A stretch of 64,000 nt of DNA, taken from assembly GCA_017614995.1 (NCBI GenBank), contig JAGAAX010000036.1:1-64000 (forward strand), given 5' to 3'. Position numbers and translations under genes: made by a program. The notes under the pieces are model-generated. The model ran no database searches, was not told the DNA's origin, and was given only the letters and a program-made list of their open reading frames with translations. Of the stretch, positions 35,150 through 44,282 are shown piece by piece. How positions within the stretch are numbered: position 1 is the first letter of the stretch; every line of letters starts with the position of its first letter. This DNA is from Spirochaetaceae bacterium. Its GTDB lineage: Bacteria; Spirochaetota; Spirochaetia; Treponematales; Treponemataceae.

Positions 35150-36106
35150 TTATTCCTTTGCAAAAGTATCTGAACGGTAAAGATTAAGATTTTTCGAATG
35201 TATGTGAAGGTTGAAAACCGGAAAAACTTCGTTCTTATAAATTATAAAAGGTTTTTGAAAACCGTCAATTGTTTTCCACTCAACCTGAAAATCCTGAACA
35301 TTATAAGCCGAATCTGGATTTATAAAGCCGATTGTAGTTTTTTTATCGTCAGTATTGCGCTGATCTATTCCGCCGACAAACTGACCGAATGCCGCCGCAT
35401 CAAAAATTGTACCAAGACTTTCAATTCCGTTTGCAAGACGCTCAAGCTTGGTGTGTACAATTCCTTTTTGAGATGTAAGCTCAGACTTGCCTGTAACATA
35501 GCTTTGGGGCACAACAGGCAGCGTACTGCACAGTTCCGGCTTTGAATTTATATAATCAGAAAAAGCAAGCATGTCGTTTTTCACTCTGATTGTAAAATGA
35601 GCGTTGTAGTAATTGCAGAATTTCGTAAGGCTTTCCGCAGAGGGAATAAACATGATACCGGCAATGCATCTTGTATCGCCGTCTGCCGGAAGCAGAATTT
35701 TGGCATTTTCCGAAAGAGCCTTAAATTTTTCAGCATAAGAGTTTATGTCTGCATAAATCAGATTGTCATATTCAAAGTGGAGCAGATTGTTTTCGCCAGA
35801 CTGCAGCATAAATTCTTGAATAAGAAAAAATCTTTCGACGACATAACGCCAGAAACCGCCGCGCCATCTGTTATGCGCACTTCTGTTTACAATAAGATAA
35901 AATCGGTGGGCAAATGTCGGTTTTAGCGACTTACGAAGCACAATCTTTAGATTCGGATGCTTTTGTGTAAGTCCGTCAAGCTCTGGAAAATAATCATCCA
36001 CAATAAAATATAAGATTGAGTTCTTGTTGAATATAAAAAACTGCTCTATGCAGTCTGAAATATATGGCAGATAAGTATTTCCGCCATGTACAATTATTGC
36101 ATTCAT
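35150..36106 (-). CDS. Putative glycosyltransferase, family not recognised
   Basis: 318 aa, soluble. It starts with IIVHGGNTYLPYISDCIEQFF and has a WRYVVERFFLIQEFM helix before LLHFEYDNLIYADI, a DxD-like acidic segment at about 120. This is reminiscent of GT32-like enzymes, but the match is weak. Its position among glycosyltransferases, two bases from the next gene, supports a role in glycan synthesis. No firmer function can be given. Confidence 0.55.
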   Translation of the reverse strand: MNAIIVHGGNTYLPYISDCIEQFFIFNKNSILYFIVDDYFPELDGLTQKHPNLKIVLRKSLKPTFAHRFYLIVNRSAHNRWRGGFWRYVVERFFLIQEFMLQSGENNLLHFEYDNLIYADINSYAEKFKALSENAKILLPADGDTRCIAGIMFIPSAESLTKFCNYYNAHFTIRVKNDMLAFSDYINSKPELCSTLPVVPQSYVTGKSELTSQKGIVHTKLERLANGIESLGTIFDAAAFGQFVGGIDQRNTDDKKTTIGFINPDSAYNVQDFQVEWKTIDGFQKPFIIYKNEVFPVFNLHIHSKNLNLYRSDTFAKE

Positions 36107-36109
36107 AAA

Positions 36110-36970
36110 TTACCTATAATTTTTGTTAAGCGGATAAGACAAAAATGCTGCTGTCTTAAAAAGCGGAACAAACCATTTTTTGGGAATATCCCATTTTTCA
36201 AATGAAGCTGTATCAAAAAATCTGCCTAATAACGCTATGTCATATTTGTTTGGATTTCTGCCGGCACCTCTTGCGGCATTTCTATAACTTTTAAGATTCT
36301 GAATTTGATAAAAATCTGCATATTTGTAATGGACATAAGTGCCGTAAGTTTCAAATTCGCTGAAACCAAATTCATTTGATGATTTATCAGCGGTAAAGAT
36401 TATTTTTTCTATTGCAGAATCTCCATCAACATTTGCATTTGAAATTTCATTCAATAATTCCTGCATAATTTTTTTAGAAAAGGTCATTTTTTCAGAAATA
36501 AATGAATAATCAACTTCTTTCTTCATATTCAAAAGCTTTTCTATTGTTTCAAAATATGCGGTGTGATTTTCAGTTTTTGTATGCATATAAGGCTTGCCGT
36601 CTTTTGAAAACAATTCTATAGGTTTCAGCGGAAAAGTATCGGCATCCCAAACTGTATAAAAATCTGCGCAAAGAGGATAGTAGCACCAGAACATTTTTAA
36701 AAGCTGCTGAAAATACCAGCCTGTTCTTTTAGCCGGAATCGAAGTTTTTTCAATTATTCCGTCTATTGTATTAAAAGTTACGTCCTTGATTATTTCGTTT
36801 TCATCTAAAACTGTAAGCTGATTTTTTAAGTCTTCAAAATCGCTGAAATTTTCCTTTGCCGTCAATATATAGACATTAGAAGGATTTAAGAATTTCCGTA
36901 TATAAATGATATTCTTTTTAAGTATTTCTATGTTTTTCTTTGCAACAGGAATTACAATCTGTGGATTCAT
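36110..36970 (-). CDS. DUF6492-like putative glycosyltransferase
   Basis: 286 aa, soluble. IVIPVAKKNIEILKKNI at the start, RTGWYFQQLLKMFW in the middle and the WDADTFPLKPIELF motif (about 117) with its DxD triad point to a GT-A fold nucleotide-sugar enzyme of the DUF6492 kind. The C-terminus is less conserved. It is packed between two other glycan genes on the same strand. Substrate unknown. Confidence 0.6.
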   Translation of the reverse strand: MNPQIVIPVAKKNIEILKKNIIYIRKFLNPSNVYILTAKENFSDFEDLKNQLTVLDENEIIKDVTFNTIDGIIEKTSIPAKRTGWYFQQLLKMFWCYYPLCADFYTVWDADTFPLKPIELFSKDGKPYMHTKTENHTAYFETIEKLLNMKKEVDYSFISEKMTFSKKIMQELLNEISNANVDGDSAIEKIIFTADKSSNEFGFSEFETYGTYVHYKYADFYQIQNLKSYRNAARGAGRNPNKYDIALLGRFFDTASFEKWDIPKKWFVPLFKTAAFLSYPLNKNYR

Positions 36971-36979
36971 AATATGTCC

Positions 36980-37900
36980 TTAAATCTGTTTCTGCCAAAA
37001 GTCAAGCCACAAAGCTGAAGTGTCTGCTTTTCCCATTGTGGTTTTGTAAAGAGCTTCAAGCCCGTCTGCCGTTATTGAGGCGAACTCGTTCCAGTCTTTT
37101 ACGCATATCATCGGGAGCCCCAAACCGTCAAAAGCGCGGTTCATTGCATTGTCTTTTACAAGCGGAATTGAGCCTAAGTACATGGCTTCCCAAGTTCTGT
37201 GGCAGTCCAAGCCGTTGCCTGATGGTGATGCTATAAACATGCATTCTGCTGCAATTTTGCGGTAATTCTCTGAACTTGTAAATGACATCATTTCAAGCGT
37301 TACCGGCTTTTTCCAGAATGCCCTGTAACAGGCAAAACGCTCGTCGGGGTTTGTCGCAATGTTGAGCGCGACAAGCACTTTCGCACGCTTTTGGATTTTT
37401 CCTTTTTTAATGAGCAAAGCAAGCTTCTTAAAAGACTTTATGTTTCCGGCATTGTGAAACCGCTGGTTTTCAAGCCCGATTGGAAGCGGAACAAGCTTTG
37501 CGTTACTAGAAAGCTTTTCAAAATTATAATTTTGGACAAACCACTTTTTTAAAAGCGGCGAGCCTGCAATTTTTGAAAATTCATCGCCAATGTTTTTATC
37601 TGAATTATGGCTTACAAGCGTAAAAGGCTTGGCCAAAAGCGGCAGTATTTCATCTTGGAAACGCTCCAAATAACTGCTGCATACGAATATTGCCGGTTCT
37701 GCATCAAGCTTAGCCGCGTTCTGTTTTAAGCTTTCAAAGCTATTGTCATTGTCTACCGCAAAATTACAGAGCTTTTTGAATGTGTCACCGCTTAAAAAAG
37801 GTGAGCTTGAAGGGTGGCGGTTCAGTTTTGAGTTTATTCTGAAGCATACAGAGCGTTCAATTTCAAAAGGCAGTGAGCTTAATAATTCTTTTAGATTCAC
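36980..37900 (-). CDS. Exostosin/GT-B-like putative glycosyltransferase
   Basis: 306 aa, soluble. The block [20 protein letters not shown] followed by IPLVK is typical of a group often annotated as exostosin-like, where the Glu would contact the nucleotide-sugar donor. [16 protein letters not shown] and [19 protein letters not shown] lie earlier. It is coupled by ATGA overlap to the UDP-xylose synthase gene upstream. Its substrate could be xylose given this link, but that is only a suggestion. Confidence 0.6.
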   Translation of the reverse strand: MNLKELLSSLPFEIERSVCFRINSKLNRHPSSSPFLSGDTFKKLCNFAVDNDNSFESLKQNAAKLDAEPAIFVCSSYLERFQDEILPLLAKPFTLVSHNSDKNIGDEFSKIAGSPLLKKWFVQNYNFEKLSSNAKLVPLPIGLENQRFHNAGNIKSFKKLALLIKKGKIQKRAKVLVALNIATNPDERFACYRAFWKKPVTLEMMSFTSSENYRKIAAECMFIASPSGNGLDCHRTWEAMYLGSIPLVKDNAMNRAFDGLGLPMICVKDWNEFASITADGLEALYKTTMGKADTSALWLDFWQKQI

Positions 37901-38838
37901 ATCACAGCCTTTTTAAAATACTCAATTGTTTCTTTAAGACCGTCGTCGAGCGGAACTTGCGGCTGCCAGTCGAGAACCTGCTTTGCTTTTGCAATGTCAG
38001 GCTTGCGCTGTTTCGGGTCGTCCTGTGGCAGCGGCTTAAACACAAGCTTAGATTTTGAACCTGTAAAACGCAAAACTTTTTCGGCAAGCTCAAGCATTGT
38101 AAATTCGCCCGGATTTCCGAGGTTTACAGGTCCTGTAACATCGTCCGCCGTTGCCATCATTCTGACGAAACCTTCGATTAAGTCGTCTACATAGCAAAAC
38201 GAGCGTGTCTGTTCGCCGGAACCGTAAATCGTTATGTCTTCGCCTTTTAAAGCCTGAACAATAAAATTGCTGACAACTCTTCCGTCGTCCGGATTCATAT
38301 TCGGACCGTATGTGTTGAAGATGCGCACAATTTTTATGCGTGTGTTATACTGCCGGTGATAATCCATAAACAGCGTTTCTGCTCCGCGTTTGCCTTCATC
38401 ATAGCATGAGCGTATGCCGATTGTATTGACGTGTCCCCAGTATGTTTCTGGCTGAGGATGGACAAGCGGGTCGCCGTACACTTCAGAAGTTGAAGACTGA
38501 AAAACTTTCGCGTTCCATTTATTGGCAAGCTCAAGCGCATTCAATGCACCGAAAATGCTTGTCTTAAAAGTGCCGAGCGGATTTTTCTGATAATGCGGCG
38601 GTGAGGCAGGGCATGCAAGATTGTAGATTTCATCTGCAAAAAATGAATAAGGAAGCTCAACATCGTGCGTAACAACTGAAAAAAGGCTGTTCTTGCGCAG
38701 TTCAGAAATATTGCATTCTCTGCCAGTAAAAAAGTTGTCAAGGCAGATTACCCTGTAATTTTCATTCAATAATCTTCTGCATAAATGAGAGCCGATAAAA
38801 CCGGCACCGCCTGTAATTAAAACCGTTTTTTCATTCAT
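37897..38838 (-). CDS. uxs: UDP-glucuronate decarboxylase (UDP-xylose synthase)
   Basis: Extended SDR of 313 aa that converts UDP-glucuronate to UDP-xylose using bound NAD. The cofactor site is [10 protein letters not shown] (10-19). The UXS signature [14 protein letters not shown] and the catalytic Tyr146 and Lys150 in SCYDEGKR are present, as is the [13 protein letters not shown] block. These features separate it from dTDP-glucose 4,6-dehydratase. It lies downstream of ugd in the same transcript, so the two form a UDP-glucose to UDP-xylose route. Confidence 0.93.
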   Translation of the reverse strand: MNEKTVLITGGAGFIGSHLCRRLLNENYRVICLDNFFTGRECNISELRKNSLFSVVTHDVELPYSFFADEIYNLACPASPPHYQKNPLGTFKTSIFGALNALELANKWNAKVFQSSTSEVYGDPLVHPQPETYWGHVNTIGIRSCYDEGKRGAETLFMDYHRQYNTRIKIVRIFNTYGPNMNPDDGRVVSNFIVQALKGEDITIYGSGEQTRSFCYVDDLIEGFVRMMATADDVTGPVNLGNPGEFTMLELAEKVLRFTGSKSKLVFKPLPQDDPKQRKPDIAKAKQVLDWQPQVPLDDGLKETIEYFKKAVM

Positions 38839-38853
38839 TTTAGTTTATCCTTG

Positions 38854-39960
38854 CTATTCCCAAAGAAGATAAACGTCTTCAAGATTTTCTGTTATGTAAT
38901 AGTCTGTCAAACCTTTTTTCAGAAGAACAGGAAGCAGCGACGCATAAAAATAATCAAAATTGTAGTTTACATTAATGTTTACAGCTGTTCCTGTAAGAAC
39001 GCAGAGCGGCTTCATTGCCTTTTTGAAGAATTTTGCACATGAAGCGAGCGGAGCAGGTTTGTGACGCTTTCCAAGCCCGATATGCACAAAAGAGCTTGTC
39101 TTGCATGTGTCTATAAGCTCAAGTGCCTTAAAGCAGTCGTCAAATTTACAGTGAGCAAATTCCATTGAAACAGGCTTTCTGGCGCTGGCAAGATTATTCT
39201 GCCTTACATAGTTCAAAATCGGTCTGTCGTGCTTTGTGAGTGCGTATTCGCGCGGCGTTACAAGCACCGGCGAGTTGGCATTTGCATAATATTCTCTTAA
39301 TGTGTCGTATCTTGCAGTATCTGGTCTTAAAGAACCTTTTTCTGCCTGCGGATGCCATCTGTGATACATTTTGTATTCTTCTGGCAGCCAGCAAACCTCA
39401 TTGCCGGTGCGCTTTAGACGCTGTGTCAAGTCAAGGTCTTCCATTCCCCAGTATTTTATTTGCGGGTCGTAAGTGCCAATAGCACTGAATGTGCTGCTTC
39501 TTATACATTGAAAGCCGCCGCATGCGCTTTTGCCCGCGCTTTTTGCCTGCGCCTTATTTCCGTTTTGGGGCAGCCAATAAGATGTTACTGCAAAAACATT
39601 ATGTTCTCTTATATGCTGAAAAATCCATTCATAAGGGTTAGAGTCAAAAAGCATATCGACATCAGTTGTTGTAATATATGCTGTTTTTGTGCGTGAGATT
39701 CCGAAATTCAAAGCCTGACCGCGGCTCCACGGGCGGCCTTCTGTTTCGGTTTTTACATAGATTAAGCCCAACTCTTTGCAGACATTTTCGTATTCTGTGG
39801 AAAAATTTGTATACGAACCGAAATCTGCAATTAAAATTGGAGATGTAATTCCATTGTCTTTGCATGATGCTGCCAATGTCCTGATTCTGTCAGAATCGCG
39901 GTTTCTGATAGTGGCAACAATGGTGTTATCATTCATTAAATCTTGAACTGAAGTAATCAT
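38854..39960 (-). CDS. GT-A glycosyltransferase with GT27-like C-terminal motif
   Basis: 368 aa from ATG 39960, which overlaps the ugd stop (ATGA); the frame continues seven codons upstream. NTIVATIRNRDSDRI at the start, SRGQALNFGISRTKTAYI, a DVDMLF DxD motif, and YWGMEDLDLTQRLKRTG with the WLPEEYKMYHRWH block resemble the galactosyltransferase/GalNAc-transferase-like C-terminal region (GT27-type). About 150 further residues of unknown fold follow. Likely cytoplasmic. Confidence 0.75.
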   Translation of the reverse strand: MITSVQDLMNDNTIVATIRNRDSDRIRTLAASCKDNGITSPILIADFGSYTNFSTEYENVCKELGLIYVKTETEGRPWSRGQALNFGISRTKTAYITTTDVDMLFDSNPYEWIFQHIREHNVFAVTSYWLPQNGNKAQAKSAGKSACGGFQCIRSSTFSAIGTYDPQIKYWGMEDLDLTQRLKRTGNEVCWLPEEYKMYHRWHPQAEKGSLRPDTARYDTLREYYANANSPVLVTPREYALTKHDRPILNYVRQNNLASARKPVSMEFAHCKFDDCFKALELIDTCKTSSFVHIGLGKRHKPAPLASCAKFFKKAMKPLCVLTGTAVNINVNYNFDYFYASLLPVLLKKGLTDYYITENLEDVYLLWE

Positions 39961-41291
39961 GAAACGGTTCGTCCAATACAATAATATGCAAAGCCAAGCT
40001 CTTTCATAGCTGTCGGCTCGTAAATGTTTCTTCCGTCAAAAATAACCGGAGAACTTAATTTTGATTTTATAAGCGAGAAGTCTGGTGCTCTAAACTGCTT
40101 CCATTCAGTAATAAGCACAAGAGCGTCCGCATTGTCCAATACATCATTCATATTGGGAATGTACTCAATTGCGCTCTGCGGCAAATCTGACAGATAATGC
40201 TTTGTCTGCTCAAAAGCCTCTGGGTCATAGGCGCGGATTTTTGCACCGGCAGCCACCAAGTCTCTTATCAAAGTCAAAGACGGTGCTTCTCTCATGTCGT
40301 CTGTCTGCGGCTTAAAAGAAAGACCCCACAAAGCAAAAGTCTTGCCCTTTATATCTTTGCCAAAATGTTTCTTGATTAAGCTGAAAAGCACATGCTTCTG
40401 GCGTTCGTTTACCTCGTTTACAGCCGAGGCGACCTTCATTTCAAGACCGTTGCGCTTTCCGACAGAGATAAGCTCTTTTACGTCTTTAGGAAAGCACGAG
40501 CCGCCGTAGCCGCAGCCTGCATACAAGAAGCTCATACCGATTCTGGCGTCTGTGCCGATACCCTGCCGTACAGCTTTTACGTCGCCGCCGACAATAGAGC
40601 AGAGCTGTGCAATCTCGTTCATGAAGCTGATGCGTGTTGCAAGCATTGCGTTTGCGGCGTATTTTGTTATTTCAGCAGATTTTATGTCCATGCACAAAAG
40701 AGGGTGTCCGTTGCCTACAAAAGGTGCGTAAAGGTTTTTCATAATCGTAGCAGATGTGTCGTTGTCTGCACCGATAACAACCCTGTCAGGACGCATAAAA
40801 TCTTCTATTGCAACGCCTTCTTTTAAGAATTCCGGGTTAGAGACTACATCAAAATCGACTTTTGCGCCGCGTTTATCAAGCACCTTTTGTATCTGCGCTT
40901 TTACAAGCTCAGAAGTTCCAACTGGCACAGTAGATTTATCAACGACAACCGTATAGTGCATTATATGCTCTGCAATGCATTCTGCGGCTTTTAAGACATA
41001 CGAAATATCAGCCGAGCCGTCTTCTCCGGGCGGTGTGCCTACGGCAATAAAACAGACTTGCGAATTCGGGATTGCTTCTGCGTAATCGCTTGTAAATTTT
41101 AGTCTGCCTTCTCTTGCATTGCGCCTGACCATTTCTTCAAGACCAGGCTCAAAGATTGGAATATCGTTGTTTTTCAGTCTGTCAATTTTTGTTTTGTCTA
41201 TATCTATGCACCAGACAGTATTGCCCATTTCAGCAAAACATGTTCCGCTGACAAGACCAACATAGCCGGTACCAATAATAGAAAGTGTCAT
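39957..41291 (-). CDS. ugd: UDP-glucose 6-dehydrogenase
   Basis: Oxidises UDP-glucose to UDP-glucuronate in two NAD-dependent steps. It is 444 aa. The Rossmann site IIGTGYVGLVSG is at 5-16, the catalytic Cys266 in GYGGSCFPKDV, and the Lys of SAEITKYAANA and the ALWGLSFKPQTDDMR motif are in place. It heads a long minus-strand transcript, with a good promoter at 41333-41361. Its product is the substrate of the xylose synthase two genes downstream. Confidence 0.96.
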   Translation of the reverse strand: MTLSIIGTGYVGLVSGTCFAEMGNTVWCIDIDKTKIDRLKNNDIPIFEPGLEEMVRRNAREGRLKFTSDYAEAIPNSQVCFIAVGTPPGEDGSADISYVLKAAECIAEHIMHYTVVVDKSTVPVGTSELVKAQIQKVLDKRGAKVDFDVVSNPEFLKEGVAIEDFMRPDRVVIGADNDTSATIMKNLYAPFVGNGHPLLCMDIKSAEITKYAANAMLATRISFMNEIAQLCSIVGGDVKAVRQGIGTDARIGMSFLYAGCGYGGSCFPKDVKELISVGKRNGLEMKVASAVNEVNERQKHVLFSLIKKHFGKDIKGKTFALWGLSFKPQTDDMREAPSLTLIRDLVAAGAKIRAYDPEAFEQTKHYLSDLPQSAIEYIPNMNDVLDNADALVLITEWKQFRAPDFSLIKSKLSSPVIFDGRNIYEPTAMKELGFAYYCIGRTVS

Positions 41292-41332
41292 ATTTTCCTC
41301 TTAAAGAATTTTGATGCTTTTCAATTACTATC

Positions 41333-41361
41333 AGTTTACTAAAAAACACTTTTGTTGACAA
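41333..41361 (-). promoter_or_regulatory. Promoter of the ugd-led transcript
   Basis: On the minus strand: TTGTCA (41361-41356), a 17-base spacer, TAAACT (41338-41333). It lies in the only divergent gap inside the locus. The -35 overlaps a TTGACA on the opposite strand (41355-41360), which could serve the acyltransferase gene, although no good -10 is visible there. Confidence 0.6.
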
Positions 41362-41405
41362 GCTCGGCTGTTGATATGAAATGAAATATCTGCTATTTAT
41401 TTTCT

Positions 41406-42533
41406 ATGGAAACTTTAGACAAACCTTTGGAATCAAAAACTTATTATCCGCGGATAGATTTATATAGATTCGTTTTTACGGTTTTTGTTGTTATTCTGCA
41501 CTTCGAGTGCTTTTATCCGACAAAACCAAAAGACAATATATTTGCGCTGTACAGAAGTGTAGACTTTTTCTTTTTACTTAGCGGTTTTCTGCTTTTTAAA
41601 TCGCTGAAAAATCAAAAATATCAGAATGCCCTTGATTTTACTTTAAGTAAGGCAAAGAAGCTTATGCCTGTCAACCTTGTGGTTATAGCAGCGGCATGTA
41701 TTTGTACAAGCTTCCCAAAAGTATTTGCCGTAAAAAGCCTGCTAGGTTCATGCAAGACTCTTTTTATTAATCTTATTTGTTCTATTCCAAATATCTTCTT
41801 TGTACAATTATTTATACCAATTTTAGAAAAATTCATACCTTCAAGATATGAAGCATTCCCAATGTGGTATATTTCCGCAATGATTGTCAGCTGTTTTATC
41901 TGGTTCTGGATATTATCTGCATTAAAAAATAAGAACGGAACTGATTCAAAGTATTATTCTTGGGGATTAGTAGCCGCAGTTCTTGTGTATTCATCTATTT
42001 TTAATCTATATGGAAAAACTGATGTTGCTTTTGACGAGATTGTTCCGTTTTTTAATCTGCCTGCCGGTTTTTTCAGAGGTTTTGCAGATATTGGGCTTGG
42101 CATATTTCTTGCCAATTATGAATTTAAAATTGAAAACCAAAAATTACGAAGCTTTTTAAAACTTTTCTTTCCATTACTGCTGTTTGTCAGTATTTTTTAT
42201 GCAAAATACAGTGTTTTTGATTATATTTACATCTTTTTTTGCGCCGTCACATTAGTTTTTGAATTTTCATTGCAAGAAACGCCTAAATTTGAGAAATATT
42301 GTTCATTTATTGGGAAAATATCTTTGTATGTTTATTTTACTCACGCATTTGTTATTTTTTATGAGTATACGCCGCTTATCCAGAAATTTCCTGAACTGAA
42401 TGATTATTTTTATCTCAATATTTTTGTGCGGATTCTTTTACTTGCTGCAACAACGATTGCTGCATATTGGCTTTCTAAGCCGGCCGGAATATTGCTCAAT
42501 AAATTGTATGCTGCTATAAAGCTTAAGGATTAA
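41406..42533 (+). CDS. Acyltransferase 3 family membrane protein (OafA-like)
   Basis: 375 aa with about ten hydrophobic helices. The family start YYPRIDLYRFVFTVFVVILHF with its conserved Arg and His, and VDFFFLLSGFLLFKSLK, identify the acyltransferase 3 (OafA/WecH) group, which acylate surface glycans. It is the only plus-strand gene inside the minus-strand locus (20481-57763). It ends 9 bases from the convergent GT2 stop, without a clear terminator. Confidence 0.85.
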   Translation: METLDKPLESKTYYPRIDLYRFVFTVFVVILHFECFYPTKPKDNIFALYRSVDFFFLLSGFLLFKSLKNQKYQNALDFTLSKAKKLMPVNLVVIAAACICTSFPKVFAVKSLLGSCKTLFINLICSIPNIFFVQLFIPILEKFIPSRYEAFPMWYISAMIVSCFIWFWILSALKNKNGTDSKYYSWGLVAAVLVYSSIFNLYGKTDVAFDEIVPFFNLPAGFFRGFADIGLGIFLANYEFKIENQKLRSFLKLFFPLLLFVSIFYAKYSVFDYIYIFFCAVTLVFEFSLQETPKFEKYCSFIGKISLYVYFTHAFVIFYEYTPLIQKFPELNDYFYLNIFVRILLLAATTIAAYWLSKPAGILLNKLYAAIKLKD

Positions 42534-42542
42534 TGGCGGAAA

Positions 42543-43268
42543 CTACCGCAATAATTTCTTGACAAGCTTTTTCAGCTTTTCTTTTTTGCATGGTTCTTTA
42601 AAGACGCCATGCATTTTTTTTATTGTTTCAACTTCTTTTTCAGTCTGTTCAGTCTTATTTTGTGAAACGCCTTCAAGGTTAAAGCCGCAGACGATTGTGT
42701 CTGTAAAGACGAAAGAAACACCAGCCTTATAAAAGCGTAAGAAGCACTCGTAGTCGGCGGCAATCTTAAATGTCTCATTGTATATGCCGTATTTTTCGTA
42801 AAAACATTTTGGTACAAAGCAGGCTGGGTGAGGTATCATCTTTTCGGGCAGAGACTTAGAGTTAAAGCCCCAAATTGAATCGAATTCTCCGTTTTTAACG
42901 GCTTTAAGTGCGCCGTAAAGAATTGACTCCGGGTGCGATTGGTGCAGTTCTTTTAAGCCGAGCAAAGCATTTTCAAGATAAAAATCGCCGGCATGTATAA
43001 GCCCGATTAGTGAACCATGCGCAAGCTTAATGCCTTTGTTTATCGCATTATAAATGCCGCTGTCTTTCTCTGAAACGAGAATGTCTATAATGTCTTTGTT
43101 CTGATTCAAAATTTCCGGGGTTGAGTCTGTAGAAGCACCGTCTACAACAATGTATTCTACATCTTCTGTCTTAATTTTTCTAATTGAATCAAAAGTTGTT
43201 TTTAAGCCTTCTGCGTTATTGTAGCATATTGTAATAACAGAAAGAAAAGGTGAGTCTGGTTTTGCCAT
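42543..43268 (-). CDS. GT2-family glycosyltransferase
   Basis: 241 aa from ATG 43268 (AAGGA eight bases upstream); the longer frame begins inside the GT10 gene. FLSVITICYNNAEGLKTTFDSI, VDGASTDST and the LIGLIHAGDFY segment are the usual GT2 blocks of WcaA/WbbD-like enzymes. HPACFVPKCFYEKYGIYNE and AADYECFLRF follow. It ends the transcript that starts near 57763. Confidence 0.9.
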   Translation of the reverse strand: MAKPDSPFLSVITICYNNAEGLKTTFDSIRKIKTEDVEYIVVDGASTDSTPEILNQNKDIIDILVSEKDSGIYNAINKGIKLAHGSLIGLIHAGDFYLENALLGLKELHQSHPESILYGALKAVKNGEFDSIWGFNSKSLPEKMIPHPACFVPKCFYEKYGIYNETFKIAADYECFLRFYKAGVSFVFTDTIVCGFNLEGVSQNKTEQTEKEVETIKKMHGVFKEPCKKEKLKKLVKKLLR

Positions 43269-43269
43269 A

Positions 43270-44277
43270 TCAAAGTCCTTTTGAATTTGCAATTTCTAAG
43301 CACAATTCTTTTGTCTTTTTGTTCAAGTCATAAATAAAATCTACGGCGCTGTCTTTTAAAGGCTTTTGTCTTGCAATTTCTTCTAATTTTTTTGGGTTAT
43401 TCTGAATAGCCTGCAATTCTTGTGACAATTTTTCTGGGCTGTTTTTGTCGTAGAAAAGCACTGCTTCCGGGTTTACAACCTGCGGTTCTGGAGCATTATT
43501 GCTTCCACAATAAATTGGAATGCAGCCTGACAAGAAAGACTGAAAAAGCTTTTCTGTTACATAGCCTTCATAATCGTAGTTTTCGGGGCAGATTGCAAAC
43601 TTAAACTGCTCAAGATATTTCTGCTTGTCGTTCGCAAATTCATTCCAAAGACTGTCGTCATTATGGTTCCAAGTACCGGCTGCATAAATCTTTAGCCCGG
43701 CTTTTTCAGCGCAATTACAGATAGAAGAGCGAATTCTGTTTTTGTCATGCCGCGCAATTATAGAACAGTCCTTGTTTTTCAGGCTACTCAAAGCAAGTCT
43801 TGTAAAATTTCCGTTTATAAAGTCAATGCGCTCTTTTATCTTGTCTTTTGAAAATTCAGGCTGATCAAAAAGATAAAGCACCCAAAGCGGATATCTGATA
43901 TATTTTTTGTTGTCTATATAGTCAAATCCCAGTGACAAATCGACTATATTCAGAAAATGATCCTCAAATTCGTTGAATTCCTTAAAAACTTCTGAATGAA
44001 CACATTCGCCGGTAAAAAAAACTTTGATTTTAGCCTTTGATTTTTCAGCCTTGCGCCGTACACTGTTCCAGACTGAAAAAAACTCGATTGCCGGAGAAAT
44101 GCTTGAAACTTGCGGTTTCTGCTTAAAATCGAAAAAGCTTGTAAAGTAATAGTCTTGAAAATATTCTTTTGTTTCGGGGTAATAGCCTGTAAAGCGCACT
44201 CTGGTGCAGTTTGGTGCGGCTAAAAACTTGAAAGTGTCTTTTGTTATTGTCGTAAGACGTTTTAGTTTTGCATTCAT
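43270..44277 (-). CDS. GT10-family fucosyltransferase (alpha-1,3/1,4-type)
   Basis: 335 aa. The GT10 hallmark is in the C-terminal half: FKFAICPENYDYEGYVTEK followed by LFQSFLSGCIPIYCGS. VFFTGECVHSE lies earlier. The family transfers fucose from GDP-fucose to GlcNAc or glucose, making Lewis-type structures in some host-associated bacteria. Together with the two GT11 genes in this window it makes fucosylation likely. GDP-fucose genes are not here. The stop is one base from the next start. Confidence 0.88.
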   Translation of the reverse strand: MNAKLKRLTTITKDTFKFLAAPNCTRVRFTGYYPETKEYFQDYYFTSFFDFKQKPQVSSISPAIEFFSVWNSVRRKAEKSKAKIKVFFTGECVHSEVFKEFNEFEDHFLNIVDLSLGFDYIDNKKYIRYPLWVLYLFDQPEFSKDKIKERIDFINGNFTRLALSSLKNKDCSIIARHDKNRIRSSICNCAEKAGLKIYAAGTWNHNDDSLWNEFANDKQKYLEQFKFAICPENYDYEGYVTEKLFQSFLSGCIPIYCGSNNAPEPQVVNPEAVLFYDKNSPEKLSQELQAIQNNPKKLEEIARQKPLKDSAVDFIYDLNKKTKELCLEIANSKGL

Positions 44278-44282
44278 AATAT

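Noticed and set aside
37897-38838. Possible rfbB (dTDP-glucose 4,6-dehydratase)
   Set aside because: The [11 protein letters not shown] and SCYDEGKR motifs are those of UDP-glucuronate decarboxylase, and the gene follows ugd.
41355-41383. Plus-strand promoter for the acyltransferase at 41406
   Set aside because: TTGACA is good, but no -10 hexamer is found at normal spacing.
42534-42560. Shared terminator between the convergent acyltransferase and GT2 genes
   Set aside because: GCGG/CCGC is a four-base stem without a clear T-run, and part of it is coding.
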